The translations under genes and the position numbers were made by a program. DNA of 64,000 bases from Oceanospirillum linum (lineage in GTDB: Bacteria > Pseudomonadota > Gammaproteobacteria > Pseudomonadales > Halomonadaceae), in contig NZ_FXTS01000001.1 in the NCBI RefSeq assembly GCF_900182785.1, positions 310,001 through 374,000 on the forward strand, written 5' to 3'. Of this stretch, positions 16,628 to 24,775 are shown piece after piece (positions within the stretch are counted from its first letter, which is position 1; each line of letters begins with the position of its first letter). The notes below the pieces were generated by a model. It did not search any database. It was not told where the DNA came from and saw nothing but the letters and a program-made list of their open reading frames with translations.

Positions 16628-17191
16628 CTATTCCGGTAGCTCACCTAATGACCAATAGCGACCACCACTTTTAAGACCAAGATAAGAATTTCCTTCAGCC
16701 TCAAATGGCTCCGCTTCTTCAATCAGCTGATAGAAGAGATTTCTGTGCAGTCGCCCCATAAGACCGGCACGTACATGCAGATAAGGTTCCGGCTCTCCGG
16801 ATTCAGAAACCGAGACGCTCAGAGGGTGCTCTTCGTCTAAAAGAACCTCATCGCCCACATTGGTGACAAAACGGAGTTTATTTTCATACGGTTCAAGCTG
16901 CTGAGTAATAATGAAAGGCACATCATCTACCTGAATCCCCACCTTCTCAACAGGCGTCACCAGAAAATAGCGGTCGCCCTCCTGCTTTAAGATAGTAGAG
17001 AACATACGTACCAATGCAGCCCTACCGATTGGCGATCCCATATAAAACCACTGTCCATCTTTAGCGATACGCATGTCGATATCGCCACAAAATTCAGGGT
17101 TCCATTTATCAACCGGAGGAAGGCCTTTTTCCCCACTGTTTTTATCGATGTGCTGAGCCAATTGTGCCGGTGAAAAGCTGCCGGATAACAT
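16628..17191 (-). CDS. DUF1285 family protein
   Basis: A 187-residue cytoplasmic protein with the DUF1285 pattern: PPVDKWNPEFCGDIDMRIAKDGQWFYMGSPIGR near the N-terminus and RYFLVTPVEKVGIQVDDVPF in the centre. The family is conserved in proteobacteria; crystal structures exist, but no activity is established. There is no signal peptide or membrane segment. A 327-base gap separates it from the H-NS-like gene upstream on the same strand, so it likely has its own promoter. Confidence 0.85.
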   Translation of the reverse strand: MLSGSFSPAQLAQHIDKNSGEKGLPPVDKWNPEFCGDIDMRIAKDGQWFYMGSPIGRAALVRMFSTILKQEGDRYFLVTPVEKVGIQVDDVPFIITQQLEPYENKLRFVTNVGDEVLLDEEHPLSVSVSESGEPEPYLHVRAGLMGRLHRNLFYQLIEEAEPFEAEGNSYLGLKSGGRYWSLGELPE

Positions 17192-17518
17192 ACCCTCTCT
17201 CCTATGATTTCATAACATTATTTTAACCCAGCGACAGAGAAAATGCTGTGACTAATAAGAGGCCACAGACCTGAATGAAGCTACAGAAAAAGCCATAATA
17301 AATGAATGGATTAAAACTATAACAAGTCTGCCTGCCAACAGCGTTTTGAAGAGAGGAATAACAGCGCTCTTAATTCACGAAAAAATAAGAAAGTTCTAAT
17401 GCAAAAAAACAGATACACACAGCCTGCAGACATAAAAAAAGCAGCCGAAGCTGCTTTTTGACCATCGCAAAAAACAAGCGATGCCAATACGAGGAAGTCA
17501 CCTCATATACGTGCTAAA
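17192..17518. other. gene-free gap between DUF1285 and mvaT-like genes
   Basis: Nothing coding is supported in this 327-base stretch. It holds the terminator of the mvaT-like gene (17436-17459) and, presumably, the leftward promoter of the DUF1285 gene, for which I see no convincing boxes. Confidence 0.6.
17436..17459 (-). terminator. terminator of the mvaT-like gene
   Basis: AAAAAGCAGC (17436-17445) pairs with GCTGCTTTTT (17450-17459) around the CGAA loop. On the minus strand the stem is followed by a run of T from the seven A residues at 17434-17440, giving a classical intrinsic terminator. Confidence 0.85.
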
Positions 17519-17869
17519 TCAGGAAACCTTCCAGCTCTGTACCGTTTCTTTACCGTACTTCTGAATCCATTCCTGATAATCCTTTTGACGACCACCCCGA
17601 ACAGTGATCTCCTCACCGGTCTGAGGGTTCTTATAAACACTTGGAGTACGCTTACGACGTGACTTACCGGACTCAGCAGTATCTTCACTTGCACCAAACA
17701 GAGCAAGCAATTCAGATTCAGACTTATCAAACTGTTTCAGTACTTCTTCAACAGCCGTTTTAAAAGCCAGTTCCTGTTTCAGCTCCTGCTTTTCTTCCAT
17801 TGCCTGCAGTTCTTCCTGCAGCTGACGCATCAGACGTTCTTTCTCACGATATTTGTTAATAATAGACAT
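17519..17869 (-). CDS. H-NS family nucleoid protein, MvaT type
   Basis: A 116-residue protein. Residues 1-60 form a coiled-coil oligomerisation region starting MSIINKYREKERLMRQLQ, very like Pseudomonas MvaT. A basic linker (KSRRKRTPS, 69-77) leads to a C-terminal DNA-binding domain YKNPQTGEEI...RGGRQKDYQEWIQKYGKETVQSW (79-113), also MvaT-like. MvaT proteins silence AT-rich, often foreign DNA. In MvaT the minor-groove contact is built around a G-N pair (GGNHK); here the same place reads GGRQK at 92-96, closer to the xGR of enterobacterial H-NS. A terminator follows, and a 342-base upstream gap contains its control region. Confidence 0.85.
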   Translation of the reverse strand: MSIINKYREKERLMRQLQEELQAMEEKQELKQELAFKTAVEEVLKQFDKSESELLALFGASEDTAESGKSRRKRTPSVYKNPQTGEEITVRGGRQKDYQEWIQKYGKETVQSWKVS

Positions 17870-18211
17870 AATAACTCTCTTGTTACATAAAGGTGCTGTG
17901 GGGGAAACAGAAGTTCTTAGCTCAGGCAGGTCTGCTGCACTACGTTCTCAGGTAAAAACACCATCAACGATGGGCATGATTTGTAGATGGATACGTGTGC
18001 AAATTTATTCTGGACCTCTAGGTCAATCATATCTCAAACTAGAGTGAAAACTCTTTTTAAGACCCTTTCAAAACGCCTAAACAAGAAACTTTAATGCCGG
18101 TAATACTAATATCAGATATTTAGAATTACAAGACATATAAACCTTTAAATTATTCCAAAAAATCCCATAGAGAATATCCGAGTAATTTATTGAACAAAAA
18201 ATAGATCTTAA
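17870..18211. other. AT-rich gap upstream of the mvaT-like gene
   Basis: No gene is supported here. The right half (18048-18211) is very AT-rich. It must hold the leftward promoter of the mvaT-like gene and the end of the radical SAM transcript, but no confident boxes or terminator could be assigned. The AT-richness could allow self-regulation by the H-NS-like protein. Confidence 0.5.
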
Positions 18212-19108
18212 TTAAATATTTCTCAAAGCAATCGTCGGAAGCTCACATTCAGGGCTAAGCGCCTGCCTGATCGCCTGTAATAAAGCAGGTTTGTCGCGAC
18301 CCAATATACCTTTCAGCACCAGGTGATTAGAAATATGGTCCGAACGAAAGACCGTTGAGTTTAAATTTAGTTCCGAGATAAACAGATGCATTTCCTTAAG
18401 TAACTCCTTGCTATCCAGTTCAGCGAAATCACCTCCAAATGCCTCAACAAACCTCTGCCTTCCACGATGAAAGGTTAAAACCAATATTGACAGATAGTCT
18501 GGCTGCGCTCTATTGATCAACTTTGCAGAGTTTACTGCATGCTGCTCCGATAACACCTGCCCACCCAAACCATTAAGCACCATTACAGATGTTTTAATTC
18601 CTGCCTGCTTTATCTTCTGTAGCGCAGAATATGTCGTCTCTGCTGTTTCACCTTTTTTAATTCGAGTTAATACTTCATTATCACCAGATTCAACACCTAC
18701 GTAGAGTATTGATAGACCGTTATTTTTTAACTCAGTTAATTCTTCAACACTCTTTCGGGCTACATTTCGTGGCAAGCAGTAGGCACCAATGCGCCGCAAT
18801 TCAAGGAATGCATGATTAAGGGCTTTTAAAACGGTCAATAGACGACGAAAGGATAAGGTCATTGCATCGCCATCCGCCAGAAAAACACGGCTAACGCCTA
18901 CAAGCTGCTCGCCGGCCCGTTGAATATCAGTCAGGACATCAGATTCTTTCCGGACCGAAAATTTCTTCTGAACATCGGTATACATGCTACAGAAACTGCA
19001 ATGATTCCAACTGCAACCATTGGTTACCGGCAGGATAAACGATTTGGCCTCACTGGGAGGCCGGTACACGGGTTCAATATATTGCACAGGAAAATCATTA
19101 AACATCAT
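18212..19108 (-). CDS. Radical SAM protein of unknown substrate
   Basis: A 298-residue radical S-adenosylmethionine enzyme. The iron-sulfur cysteines appear as NGCSWNHCSFCSMY at about residues 30-43, a CX4CX2C spacing that differs from the usual CX3CX2C. Other radical SAM features include FLADGDAM, LSILYVGVESGDNEVLTRIKKG and SVMVLNGLGG, consistent with an Elp3/MiaB-like TIM barrel (COG1032-type). No added B12 or C-terminal cluster domain is present. Its start overlaps the TetR stop by 4 bases (ATGA), so the two are translationally coupled and the regulator may control it. The reaction cannot be assigned. Confidence 0.83.
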   Translation of the reverse strand: MMFNDFPVQYIEPVYRPPSEAKSFILPVTNGCSWNHCSFCSMYTDVQKKFSVRKESDVLTDIQRAGEQLVGVSRVFLADGDAMTLSFRRLLTVLKALNHAFLELRRIGAYCLPRNVARKSVEELTELKNNGLSILYVGVESGDNEVLTRIKKGETAETTYSALQKIKQAGIKTSVMVLNGLGGQVLSEQHAVNSAKLINRAQPDYLSILVLTFHRGRQRFVEAFGGDFAELDSKELLKEMHLFISELNLNSTVFRSDHISNHLVLKGILGRDKPALLQAIRQALSPECELPTIALRNI

Positions 19109-19758
19109 GACTCCTCTCTATTGCGCCCTCGTTGACCACGATTCCCCATGCGCACACCGATCTCCATCAGGAAGGTAAAGAACTCATCTTTATCCTGAAT
19201 CACTTCCCTGAAAAAGCGCGACTGGTACAAAGCTGCGGCGCCATGTACCAACGCCCAGTGGGCGCAGTAATGGAAGTAAGATGGCACATCTTCCAGTTTA
19301 TTCTCATCAATGCGGGCGGTAATCAAATCCGTCAGACTTTCAAGGTTACGGGCTCGGAAACTATGCAGCTCATCCAGCATGTCAGTATCACCCGAGGACT
19401 TAGTCAGCTTCTCTTCCAACCTGGAGAACAGCAGATATTTACCGGGGTCCTGCATACGGAATTCAAAATAGGCACGTGACAAAGCCTCTTTGTCTTCAGA
19501 TATTTTGGGGGACTGAAACAGGTCAGCCAGATCTTTCTCATAATCCAGCATCAAGCGAAGATAAATCTCAGACTTACTACGGAAATGCTTGTAGATCGTA
19601 CCTTTGCCAATACCAACATGGTCTGCAATCATTTCGACGGTAACACGATCTTCTCCATGCTCCATAAATAACTCGAGAGCGGCATCGAGAATATTGGCTT
19701 CGCGTTGACGAAACTCCTGCACTTTACGGGCTTGTTTTTCCACTGCGGATAAGGTCAT
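19105..19758 (-). CDS. TetR family transcriptional regulator
   Basis: A 217-residue repressor-type protein. The N-terminal helix-turn-helix is clear: ILDAALELFMEHG at 23-35 and VEMIADHVGIGKGTIYKHFRSKSEIY at about 41-66. The C-terminal part is a helical ligand domain of unknown specificity. It is the first gene of a two-gene operon with a radical SAM protein. Two perfect inverted repeats lie 40-100 bases upstream (19797-19825 and 19834-19856); the first overlaps a possible -35 box and is a good candidate for autoregulation. Confidence 0.88.
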   Translation of the reverse strand: MTLSAVEKQARKVQEFRQREANILDAALELFMEHGEDRVTVEMIADHVGIGKGTIYKHFRSKSEIYLRLMLDYEKDLADLFQSPKISEDKEALSRAYFEFRMQDPGKYLLFSRLEEKLTKSSGDTDMLDELHSFRARNLESLTDLITARIDENKLEDVPSYFHYCAHWALVHGAAALYQSRFFREVIQDKDEFFTFLMEIGVRMGNRGQRGRNREES

Positions 19759-19796
19759 AACATTTACTGCCTAACAAATATGAACCTGTTGAATTA

Positions 19797-19825
19797 TCAG
19801 TATCAAAGCTTAGTGAGGATACTGA
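19797..19825. promoter_or_regulatory. candidate TetR operator (inverted repeat)
   Basis: TCAGTATC (19797-19804) and GATACTGA (19818-19825) are perfect complementary arms around a 13-base spacer. On the minus strand the left arm overlaps a TTGATA box (19801-19806), followed 18 bases later by CATATT, so binding here could block transcription of the TetR gene. Confidence 0.5.
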
Positions 19826-19833
19826 CACCTGCT

Positions 19834-19856
19834 GGCGCAACCCCCTATGTTGCGCC
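19834..19856. repeat. perfect GC-rich inverted repeat upstream of tetR
   Basis: GGCGCAAC (19834-19841) pairs with GTTGCGCC (19849-19856) around a 7-base loop. It could be a second operator or a hairpin in an upstream transcript; no U-tract follows in either direction. Confidence 0.5.
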
Positions 19857-19938
19857 GCACACAATACCATTCCACACTTAATTTGACCAGATTCTTTTTT
19901 TCAGTCACATTCTGATATTTGTCAGTACAGAACTAAAA

Positions 19939-19968
19939 AACCCTGTAACTTGCAGAGGCCACAGGGTT
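19939..19968 (-). terminator. terminator of the small unknown gene
   Basis: AACCCTGT (19939-19946) pairs with ACAGGGTT (19961-19968). On the minus strand the stem is followed by a T run from the A tract at 19935-19940. It lies about 70 bases after the stop of the unknown gene at 20035. Confidence 0.7.
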
Positions 19969-20034
19969 AATCATCAAAAAGAACATCCGAAGTCTATATT
20001 ATATAGGCCGAAACAGGATGCTACATATCAGGCT

Positions 20035-20322
20035 CTAATCAGAACCTCTTCCCAGTGGGATATAGATCAGCTTAGGATGAATATCCACTGCCGGATTCAT
20101 CACATGGACTCCTCCAGCTTCCTTAACACAGCGCAGACTATCCATGCTGATATCAGAAAATACGAGTTCACTCTGATGATCCCGAATCATCAGCTGGCCA
20201 CAATTATTAAAAAAAACCCGGGCATCCGTAACATTAAGCTCCGGACTGATTTTGGGTAATAAGACACGATTGAATGCGCGGCGGGCAATAAGCTCAAACT
20301 GTTCGACCTGGTACGTTTTCAT
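20035..20322 (-). CDS. Small protein of unknown function
   Basis: A 95-residue protein beginning MKTYQVEQFELIARRAFNR. I recognise no domain. It has no signal peptide or membrane segment. The middle (VTDARVFFNNCGQLMIRDHQSELVFSD) looks like a small alpha/beta fold. The frame is open for 12 more codons upstream, but ATG at 20322 is preferred because GGAGA sits 7 bases before it. It has its own terminator and is flanked by gaps of about 280 bases, so it is monocistronic. Conservation among relatives would be needed to give it a role. Confidence 0.65.
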   Translation of the reverse strand: MKTYQVEQFELIARRAFNRVLLPKISPELNVTDARVFFNNCGQLMIRDHQSELVFSDISMDSLRCVKEAGGVHVMNPAVDIHPKLIYIPLGRGSD

Positions 20323-20607
20323 GTCGATTTCTCCGTGTTTTTTTATAGTCATTTTCACGTCATAAACTCAGTATATGCTTATTCGGCTAAGCCAATGTGA
20401 CGCTTTAATGAATTCTCCCTCCCTCCGAGCCAGCACTTGACCCTCGTCATCATTCAGAACCCTGGCCACCCTGTATTTACCCCTATGGCTTCATCACTCA
20501 GCAATGAACCGACTCTGACAGAGCCCCGTAAATAGCCTACTCTTATTAAAAGGAGCATTTCCCAATATGAACAATCACATAAGATAGCAATCGCGAGGGA
20601 TACTGCG

Positions 20608-21582
20608 ATGAAAATAACAAAAATGACACGACCAATTGTTAACTGGCTGACACAACACAGGCCCGCACCTGAATTTCCTATGTCAGATTTTGAGCGCATC
20701 CGGTATGAGGTTCGTTCCTGTGATGTACTCCTGGTAGAAGGCCGATCCAGGGTTAGCGATGTGATTAAAATGATCACTCAAAGCCCCTGGTCCCATGCGG
20801 CACTATATCTCGGACGCCTGCACGATATTGAGGACCCTGAACTCAGAAATACGCTGAGCGAGCTCTTCCCCTTTTCACCGGATACCCAGCTGATTGTTGA
20901 ATCTGAGTTGGGCATGGGTACGGTCATTCGGGATTTAGCAAGTTACAGGGAAGACCATATTCGTATTTGCCGCCCCAGAGGATTAAGTCACAAAGATAGC
21001 CAACAGATGATTCATTACGCCATTAGTCAGCTGGGTAAAGAGTATGATGTTCGTCAGATTCTCGATCTGGCACGCTTTCTTTTTCCCTGGTGGATTATGC
21101 CTCGGCGCTGGCGTTCATCACTCTTTCAGCACAATGCGGGGAAGGCTACTAAAACAGTTTGCTCGACCATGATTGCTGAAGCGTTTGGCTTTATCCAGTT
21201 CCCGATTCTCCCCCTGGTCAAAAAGAGTGGTGACCTAGGGTTTCAGCTATTCAGGAGAAACCCTAAACTATGCACCCCCAGAGATTTTGACTACTCGCCT
21301 TATTTTGAGATTATCAAATACCCTTTTATGGACTTTTCGGAGCATGCCGATTACAGACTATTACCCTGGCACGGTAAGGGTGTTCTGGATAGCCAGGAGC
21401 AGTCCATGTATGTCTACCCTGAGGGCCAAACCAGTGATGAACCCCTGCCATATGCCATGAAAAAGAAACAAAAAACCAAAAAAACACCTTTTGTCCCCTG
21501 GACATCACCTCAGAGTGATAATGACTTCTACGAGGGCAGCAATGAGCCCCCATCCGCATCAGACTCCGCACATGATAAATAA
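20608..21582 (+). CDS. YiiX/YebB-like permuted NlpC/P60 cysteine hydrolase
   Basis: A 324-residue protein. Residues 30-240 resemble the YiiX/YebB-like permuted papain-fold family, with the catalytic histidine in SPWSHAALYLG (His63) preceding the cysteine in KTVCSTMIAEAFG (Cys185), and a glutamate-rich strand LIVESELG between them. Such enzymes are lipid or peptide amidases or acyltransferases; the substrate here is unknown. The last 60 residues are a low-complexity charged tail (KKKQKTKKTP, then SDNDFYEGSNEPPSASDS). No signal peptide is seen, although a short hydrophobic patch FLFPWWIMP (158-166) could touch membranes. It is monocistronic and ends at a shared terminator. Confidence 0.78.
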   Translation: MKITKMTRPIVNWLTQHRPAPEFPMSDFERIRYEVRSCDVLLVEGRSRVSDVIKMITQSPWSHAALYLGRLHDIEDPELRNTLSELFPFSPDTQLIVESELGMGTVIRDLASYREDHIRICRPRGLSHKDSQQMIHYAISQLGKEYDVRQILDLARFLFPWWIMPRRWRSSLFQHNAGKATKTVCSTMIAEAFGFIQFPILPLVKKSGDLGFQLFRRNPKLCTPRDFDYSPYFEIIKYPFMDFSEHADYRLLPWHGKGVLDSQEQSMYVYPEGQTSDEPLPYAMKKKQKTKKTPFVPWTSPQSDNDFYEGSNEPPSASDSAHDK

Positions 21583-21585
21583 AAA

Positions 21586-21610
21586 AATGGCCAGATATCA
21601 TCTGGCCATT
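21586..21610. terminator. terminator shared by the YiiX-like gene and tatD
   Basis: AATGGCCAGAT (21586-21596) pairs perfectly with ATCTGGCCATT (21600-21610), an 11-bp stem with a 3-base loop. Seven A residues at 21581-21587 provide the T-run for minus-strand transcripts ending the tatD cluster. Confidence 0.8.
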
Positions 21611-21663
21611 CAACGATAAAACAAGCACTCTGCCATTAACTGGCATCGCTAACGACAGTCGTG

Positions 21664-22461
21664 TTACTGCTCCGCTACAGCTTTAGGCACTGCCCCCTTA
21701 AACAAACGGAAGAAATTAGCCGTCGTCTGCATTGCAAGCTCGTCATATGAAATACCACGCTGCGCCGCAATAAACTCTGCTACATCGCGAACATATTGTG
21801 GCTCACACTTCTTGCCCCGATGCGGAACCGGTGCCAGATAAGGTGAGTCTGTCTCCACCAGCAGAGAGTCCAGGGGAATTTTTGCTGCCACTTCCCGTAC
21901 CTGATCAGCATTGCGGAAGGTAACAATACCGGAAATAGATACATAGTAGCCCAGAGCAATGCCGCGGCGAGCCATATCAAGATCTTCGGTAAAGCAATGT
22001 AGTACACCGCCAGCATCCGGCCCGTATTGCTCCAGCATATCCAATGTGTCTTCTTTTGCATCCCGGGTATGAATAATTACAGGTTTATTCACCTTCTGGG
22101 CAGCAAGAAGGTGGCGTTTAAAGCGCTCTTTCTGTAAATCTTTAGTGTCAGGAGCATAATGATAATCGAGACCGGTCTCACCCACAGCCACAATCAGTTC
22201 ATCTTCTGCCTCTTTTACCAGCTCCTCAATCGTTGGCTCATGTGGCAGATCCTGTAACGGATGAACGCCAGCTGATGCAAAAACAGAAGGATATTGACGG
22301 GCCAGGTCTTTCAGGCCAGCCACATCATCAAGGGTTACGCTAACCGCCAGAAAGTGACTAACCCCCCGATCATGGGCCGCGTTAAGAGCCTGATTAAGAT
22401 CACCTTTATAGGGAGTCAGATCAAGGCGGTCAAGATGACAATGTGAATCGATCAGGTACAT
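21664..22461 (-). CDS. TatD family metal-dependent hydrolase (YcfH type)
   Basis: A 265-residue TIM-barrel hydrolase. The N-terminus MYLIDSHCHLD carries the metal-binding HxH. Further family motifs are VAVGETGLDYHY, KPVIIHTRDAKEDTL, GVLHCFTED and LLVETDSPYLAPVPHRGKKCEP. These enzymes are 3'-5' DNA exonucleases or D-aminoacyl-tRNA-related hydrolases; this member's place after holB and pilZ matches YcfH/TatD-like proteins elsewhere. ATG at 22461 is chosen over an upstream in-frame ATG at 22476 because it matches the family N-terminus and GGA precedes it. It is the last gene of the long minus-strand cluster. Confidence 0.92.
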   Translation of the reverse strand: MYLIDSHCHLDRLDLTPYKGDLNQALNAAHDRGVSHFLAVSVTLDDVAGLKDLARQYPSVFASAGVHPLQDLPHEPTIEELVKEAEDELIVAVGETGLDYHYAPDTKDLQKERFKRHLLAAQKVNKPVIIHTRDAKEDTLDMLEQYGPDAGGVLHCFTEDLDMARRGIALGYYVSISGIVTFRNADQVREVAAKIPLDSLLVETDSPYLAPVPHRGKKCEPQYVRDVAEFIAAQRGISYDELAMQTTANFFRLFKGAVPKAVAEQ

Positions 22462-22543
22462 AAATATCCTAAACAACTTAAATTCTATGGGGATAAAAAA
22501 ACAACTCTACGATGTTCTAGATGGCAGCAGGTGTTGTGGACGC

Positions 22544-22903
22544 TCAGAACGTATAGGTCGGGCGCTCAGAGTCAAGTTGGCCTGACAAATAGCGCTCAAT
22601 CTTATCTCTCAATGAAGCATGCTCCTCTGTAAACTGAACACCAATACCAGCGGCACGCTGACCATGAGCTCTCTCAGGAGTAATCCAAACCACATGTGCC
22701 TGAACCAGAATTTTCTCGGGTTCATCCATCAGGTTAAGCATCAGTGATAACGTCTGTCCAAGGCGGAAATTACTCCGGGTTGGTAGAAATAAACCACCAT
22801 GGTGCAGGAAAGGCATATATGCTTTATAAAGCTCTTCTTTCTTATCAAGATTTACTACAGCTGCTTTTAGTCGGGCTTTATTATTTCCTGTTTCCTGCTC
22901 CAT
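22544..22903 (-). CDS. pilZ: PilZ domain protein, PilZ type (type IV pilus)
   Basis: A 119-residue single-domain PilZ protein. The central part KEELYKAYMPFLHHGGLFLPT...LSLMLNLMDEPEKILVQAHVVWITPERAHGQRAAGIGVQF closely matches the P. aeruginosa PilZ that works with the PilB/PilF machinery in type IV pilus biogenesis. The c-di-GMP-binding RxxxR and D/NxSxxG motifs are absent, as in that protein. ATG at 22903 is preferred because AAGGAG lies 9 bases upstream. It sits between holB and tatD, the same order as in Pseudomonas. A tandem 20-bp repeat lies directly upstream. Confidence 0.9.
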   Translation of the reverse strand: MEQETGNNKARLKAAVVNLDKKEELYKAYMPFLHHGGLFLPTRSNFRLGQTLSLMLNLMDEPEKILVQAHVVWITPERAHGQRAAGIGVQFTEEHASLRDKIERYLSGQLDSERPTYTF

Positions 22904-22915
22904 CGCCTGATACTC

Positions 22916-22955
22916 CTTTATCACACACCGTTTACCTTTATCACGCACCGTTTAC
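22916..22955. repeat. tandem direct repeat of a 20-bp unit
   Basis: CTTTATCACACACCGTTTAC (22916-22935) is followed at once by a copy differing in one base (22936-22955). It lies in the holB-pilZ gap and includes the pilZ ribosome-binding region, so the copy number could alter pilZ translation. Confidence 0.8.
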
Positions 22956-23010
22956 CTCAGAGATAAAAGCATCAGCCTTATTACCCTCTATCTGTAAACT
23001 CTGCCAAACC

Positions 23011-24021
23011 TTATAATAGCATCTTGTCGACCCACCGAATAAGTAATGCTTCCATCGCTAATTGGATATTGGGGTTTGCCCCGGACAGTAACTGGGTACG
23101 TAGATATCCAACCTCCTGAAATAGCAGGCGGGCCTTTTCCAGATCAGATGAATGCTGCCACTGACGATAGAGGGGGAGCATATCCGGAAAGGAAAGGTCA
23201 GACTCATCCTGAGTCACCATCCAGCGACACCAGTCATTCAACCACTGCTGCATCCAACGCAACGTCCACTGCAGATTACCTTCGATGAAGCCTGGCGCTA
23301 ACTCTACTGGGTCGCCACCACGGGTCAGATTTTCCATGGCGAAAAAAAGCTTATCCCGCTGCTTGTGCAATGCTTCATCTGCCAACTCCTGAGCAAGCAG
23401 AGGGTTCCCCTGAGCCATCCTCAGTAATTTTTCCGCATGTAAAGCCCCATGGCTGGAAAGATGACGCCCCAGCCAGTCTAACGCCAACTCTTTATCAGGA
23501 ACCGGTAACGAAAACTGTTGGCAGCGGCTTTTGATCGTCGCCATCACAGCGTTTAGCCTGTGGCTCAGTAAAATAAAGAGCACATTATCACCCGGCTCTT
23601 CCAGGTTCTTCAGTAACGCATTAGCCGCATTGATATTCATTGCATCAGCTGGCTGCAGAATAACCACCCGAAAACCACCCTGTTGAGCCGTTTTATTGGC
23701 AAAAGTCTGTAGTTTACGAATCTGCTCAATTTTGATTTGCTTCCCTTCACTTTCCGGCATCACTTCCATCAGGTCGGGATGAGTACCTGCATAAAACAGA
23801 GAGCAGGACGCGCAATTACCGCACGCGGTCTTCCCAGGTTGACGGCATAAAAGATAGGCGGCCATCGCCCTGGCCAGATGATACTTGCCAATACCCTGAG
23901 CACCAGCCAACAGGAGCGCATGGGGCAAACGACCAGAGCGGTGCTGCTCTGTAAGCTGATTCCAGTAATCCTGCTGCCAGACAAAAGGGATGAGAGGTGA
24001 GTCTTTAACGAGCTCTGTCAT
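23011..24021 (-). CDS. holB: DNA polymerase III delta' subunit
   Basis: A 336-residue clamp-loader subunit. It shows GAQGIGKYHLARAMAAYLLC (degenerate Walker A), a zinc motif CGNCASC near residues 62-68 with a further Cys before it, and the delta' segment LLKNLEEPGDNVLFILLSHRLNAVMATIKSRCQQF. Length matches E. coli HolB. It sits between tmk and pilZ, as in Pseudomonas. It acts in the cytoplasm to load the beta clamp onto primed DNA. A gap of about 60 bases separates it from tmk upstream. Confidence 0.93.
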   Translation of the reverse strand: MTELVKDSPLIPFVWQQDYWNQLTEQHRSGRLPHALLLAGAQGIGKYHLARAMAAYLLCRQPGKTACGNCASCSLFYAGTHPDLMEVMPESEGKQIKIEQIRKLQTFANKTAQQGGFRVVILQPADAMNINAANALLKNLEEPGDNVLFILLSHRLNAVMATIKSRCQQFSLPVPDKELALDWLGRHLSSHGALHAEKLLRMAQGNPLLAQELADEALHKQRDKLFFAMENLTRGGDPVELAPGFIEGNLQWTLRWMQQWLNDWCRWMVTQDESDLSFPDMLPLYRQWQHSSDLEKARLLFQEVGYLRTQLLSGANPNIQLAMEALLIRWVDKMLL

Positions 24022-24082
24022 TGGATATCCCTAATATATCATTATCAAGTGTTACGCTAACCCAGGAAGTCAAATCAGGTGC

Positions 24083-24736
24083 TCAGTCACCTTGATCAAA
24101 AAAGCGCTGCAGTACATCAGCAATATCCTGCTGAACCTGCTCTAAGGCCTGGCTGGCATCAATCACAGCAAAGCGTTCCGGCTCAGCTTTGGCCCGAACC
24201 AGATAACCCTGCCGCACCCGATCAAAAAACTGAGCCTGCTCCTGCTCAAACCGATCAGTCGTGCCGCGTTTGTTCATCCTCTGACGGGCAACGTCTGTTG
24301 ACAGGTCCAGTAAAATAGTCAGGTCTGGACGTACCGTTTCCTGTACCAACTGTTCCAGCTGAGCTATCCAGTCGAGATTCAGGCCACGGGCGTACCCCTG
24401 ATAGGCGTAGGTCGCATCGGTAAAACGATCTGAGACCACACACCGGCCTCGGGCAAGCTCTGGCAGGATTTTTTCATCCAAATGCTGAGCCCGGGCGGCA
24501 AACATCAATAGGAGTTCAGCTTTTTCACTGACGTCTTCATCCCGCTGAGTCAGCAGTAACTCACGTATCTCTTCAGCCATTGGCGTGCCGCCTGGCTCAC
24601 GGGTCATTAGCGGCTGGAAGCCGTTTTTTTCAAGCCATTGCTGTACAAAAGCCAGATTAGTGCTTTTACCAACACCTTCTGAGCCCTCTAAAGTAATAAA
24701 ACAGCCCTGTTTTCGGTTGTTTGCTATCAAGGTCAT
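24083..24736 (-). CDS. tmk: Thymidylate kinase
   Basis: A 217-residue dTMP kinase. The P-loop is EGSEGVGKST, followed by the DR(Y/F) motif SDRFTDATYAYQGYARGL and the dTMP-binding region MTREPGGTPMAEEIRELLL. It makes dTDP for DNA synthesis. The frame can be extended four codons to a TTG at 24748, but ATG at 24736 has GGA 8 bases upstream. It lies between mltG and holB in the usual order and is probably cotranscribed with both. Confidence 0.94.
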   Translation of the reverse strand: MTLIANNRKQGCFITLEGSEGVGKSTNLAFVQQWLEKNGFQPLMTREPGGTPMAEEIRELLLTQRDEDVSEKAELLLMFAARAQHLDEKILPELARGRCVVSDRFTDATYAYQGYARGLNLDWIAQLEQLVQETVRPDLTILLDLSTDVARQRMNKRGTTDRFEQEQAQFFDRVRQGYLVRAKAEPERFAVIDASQALEQVQQDIADVLQRFFDQGD

Positions 24737-24775
24737 GATCAATTCCAACAGGTCAAACCGGTTTGCTCAAATTTA

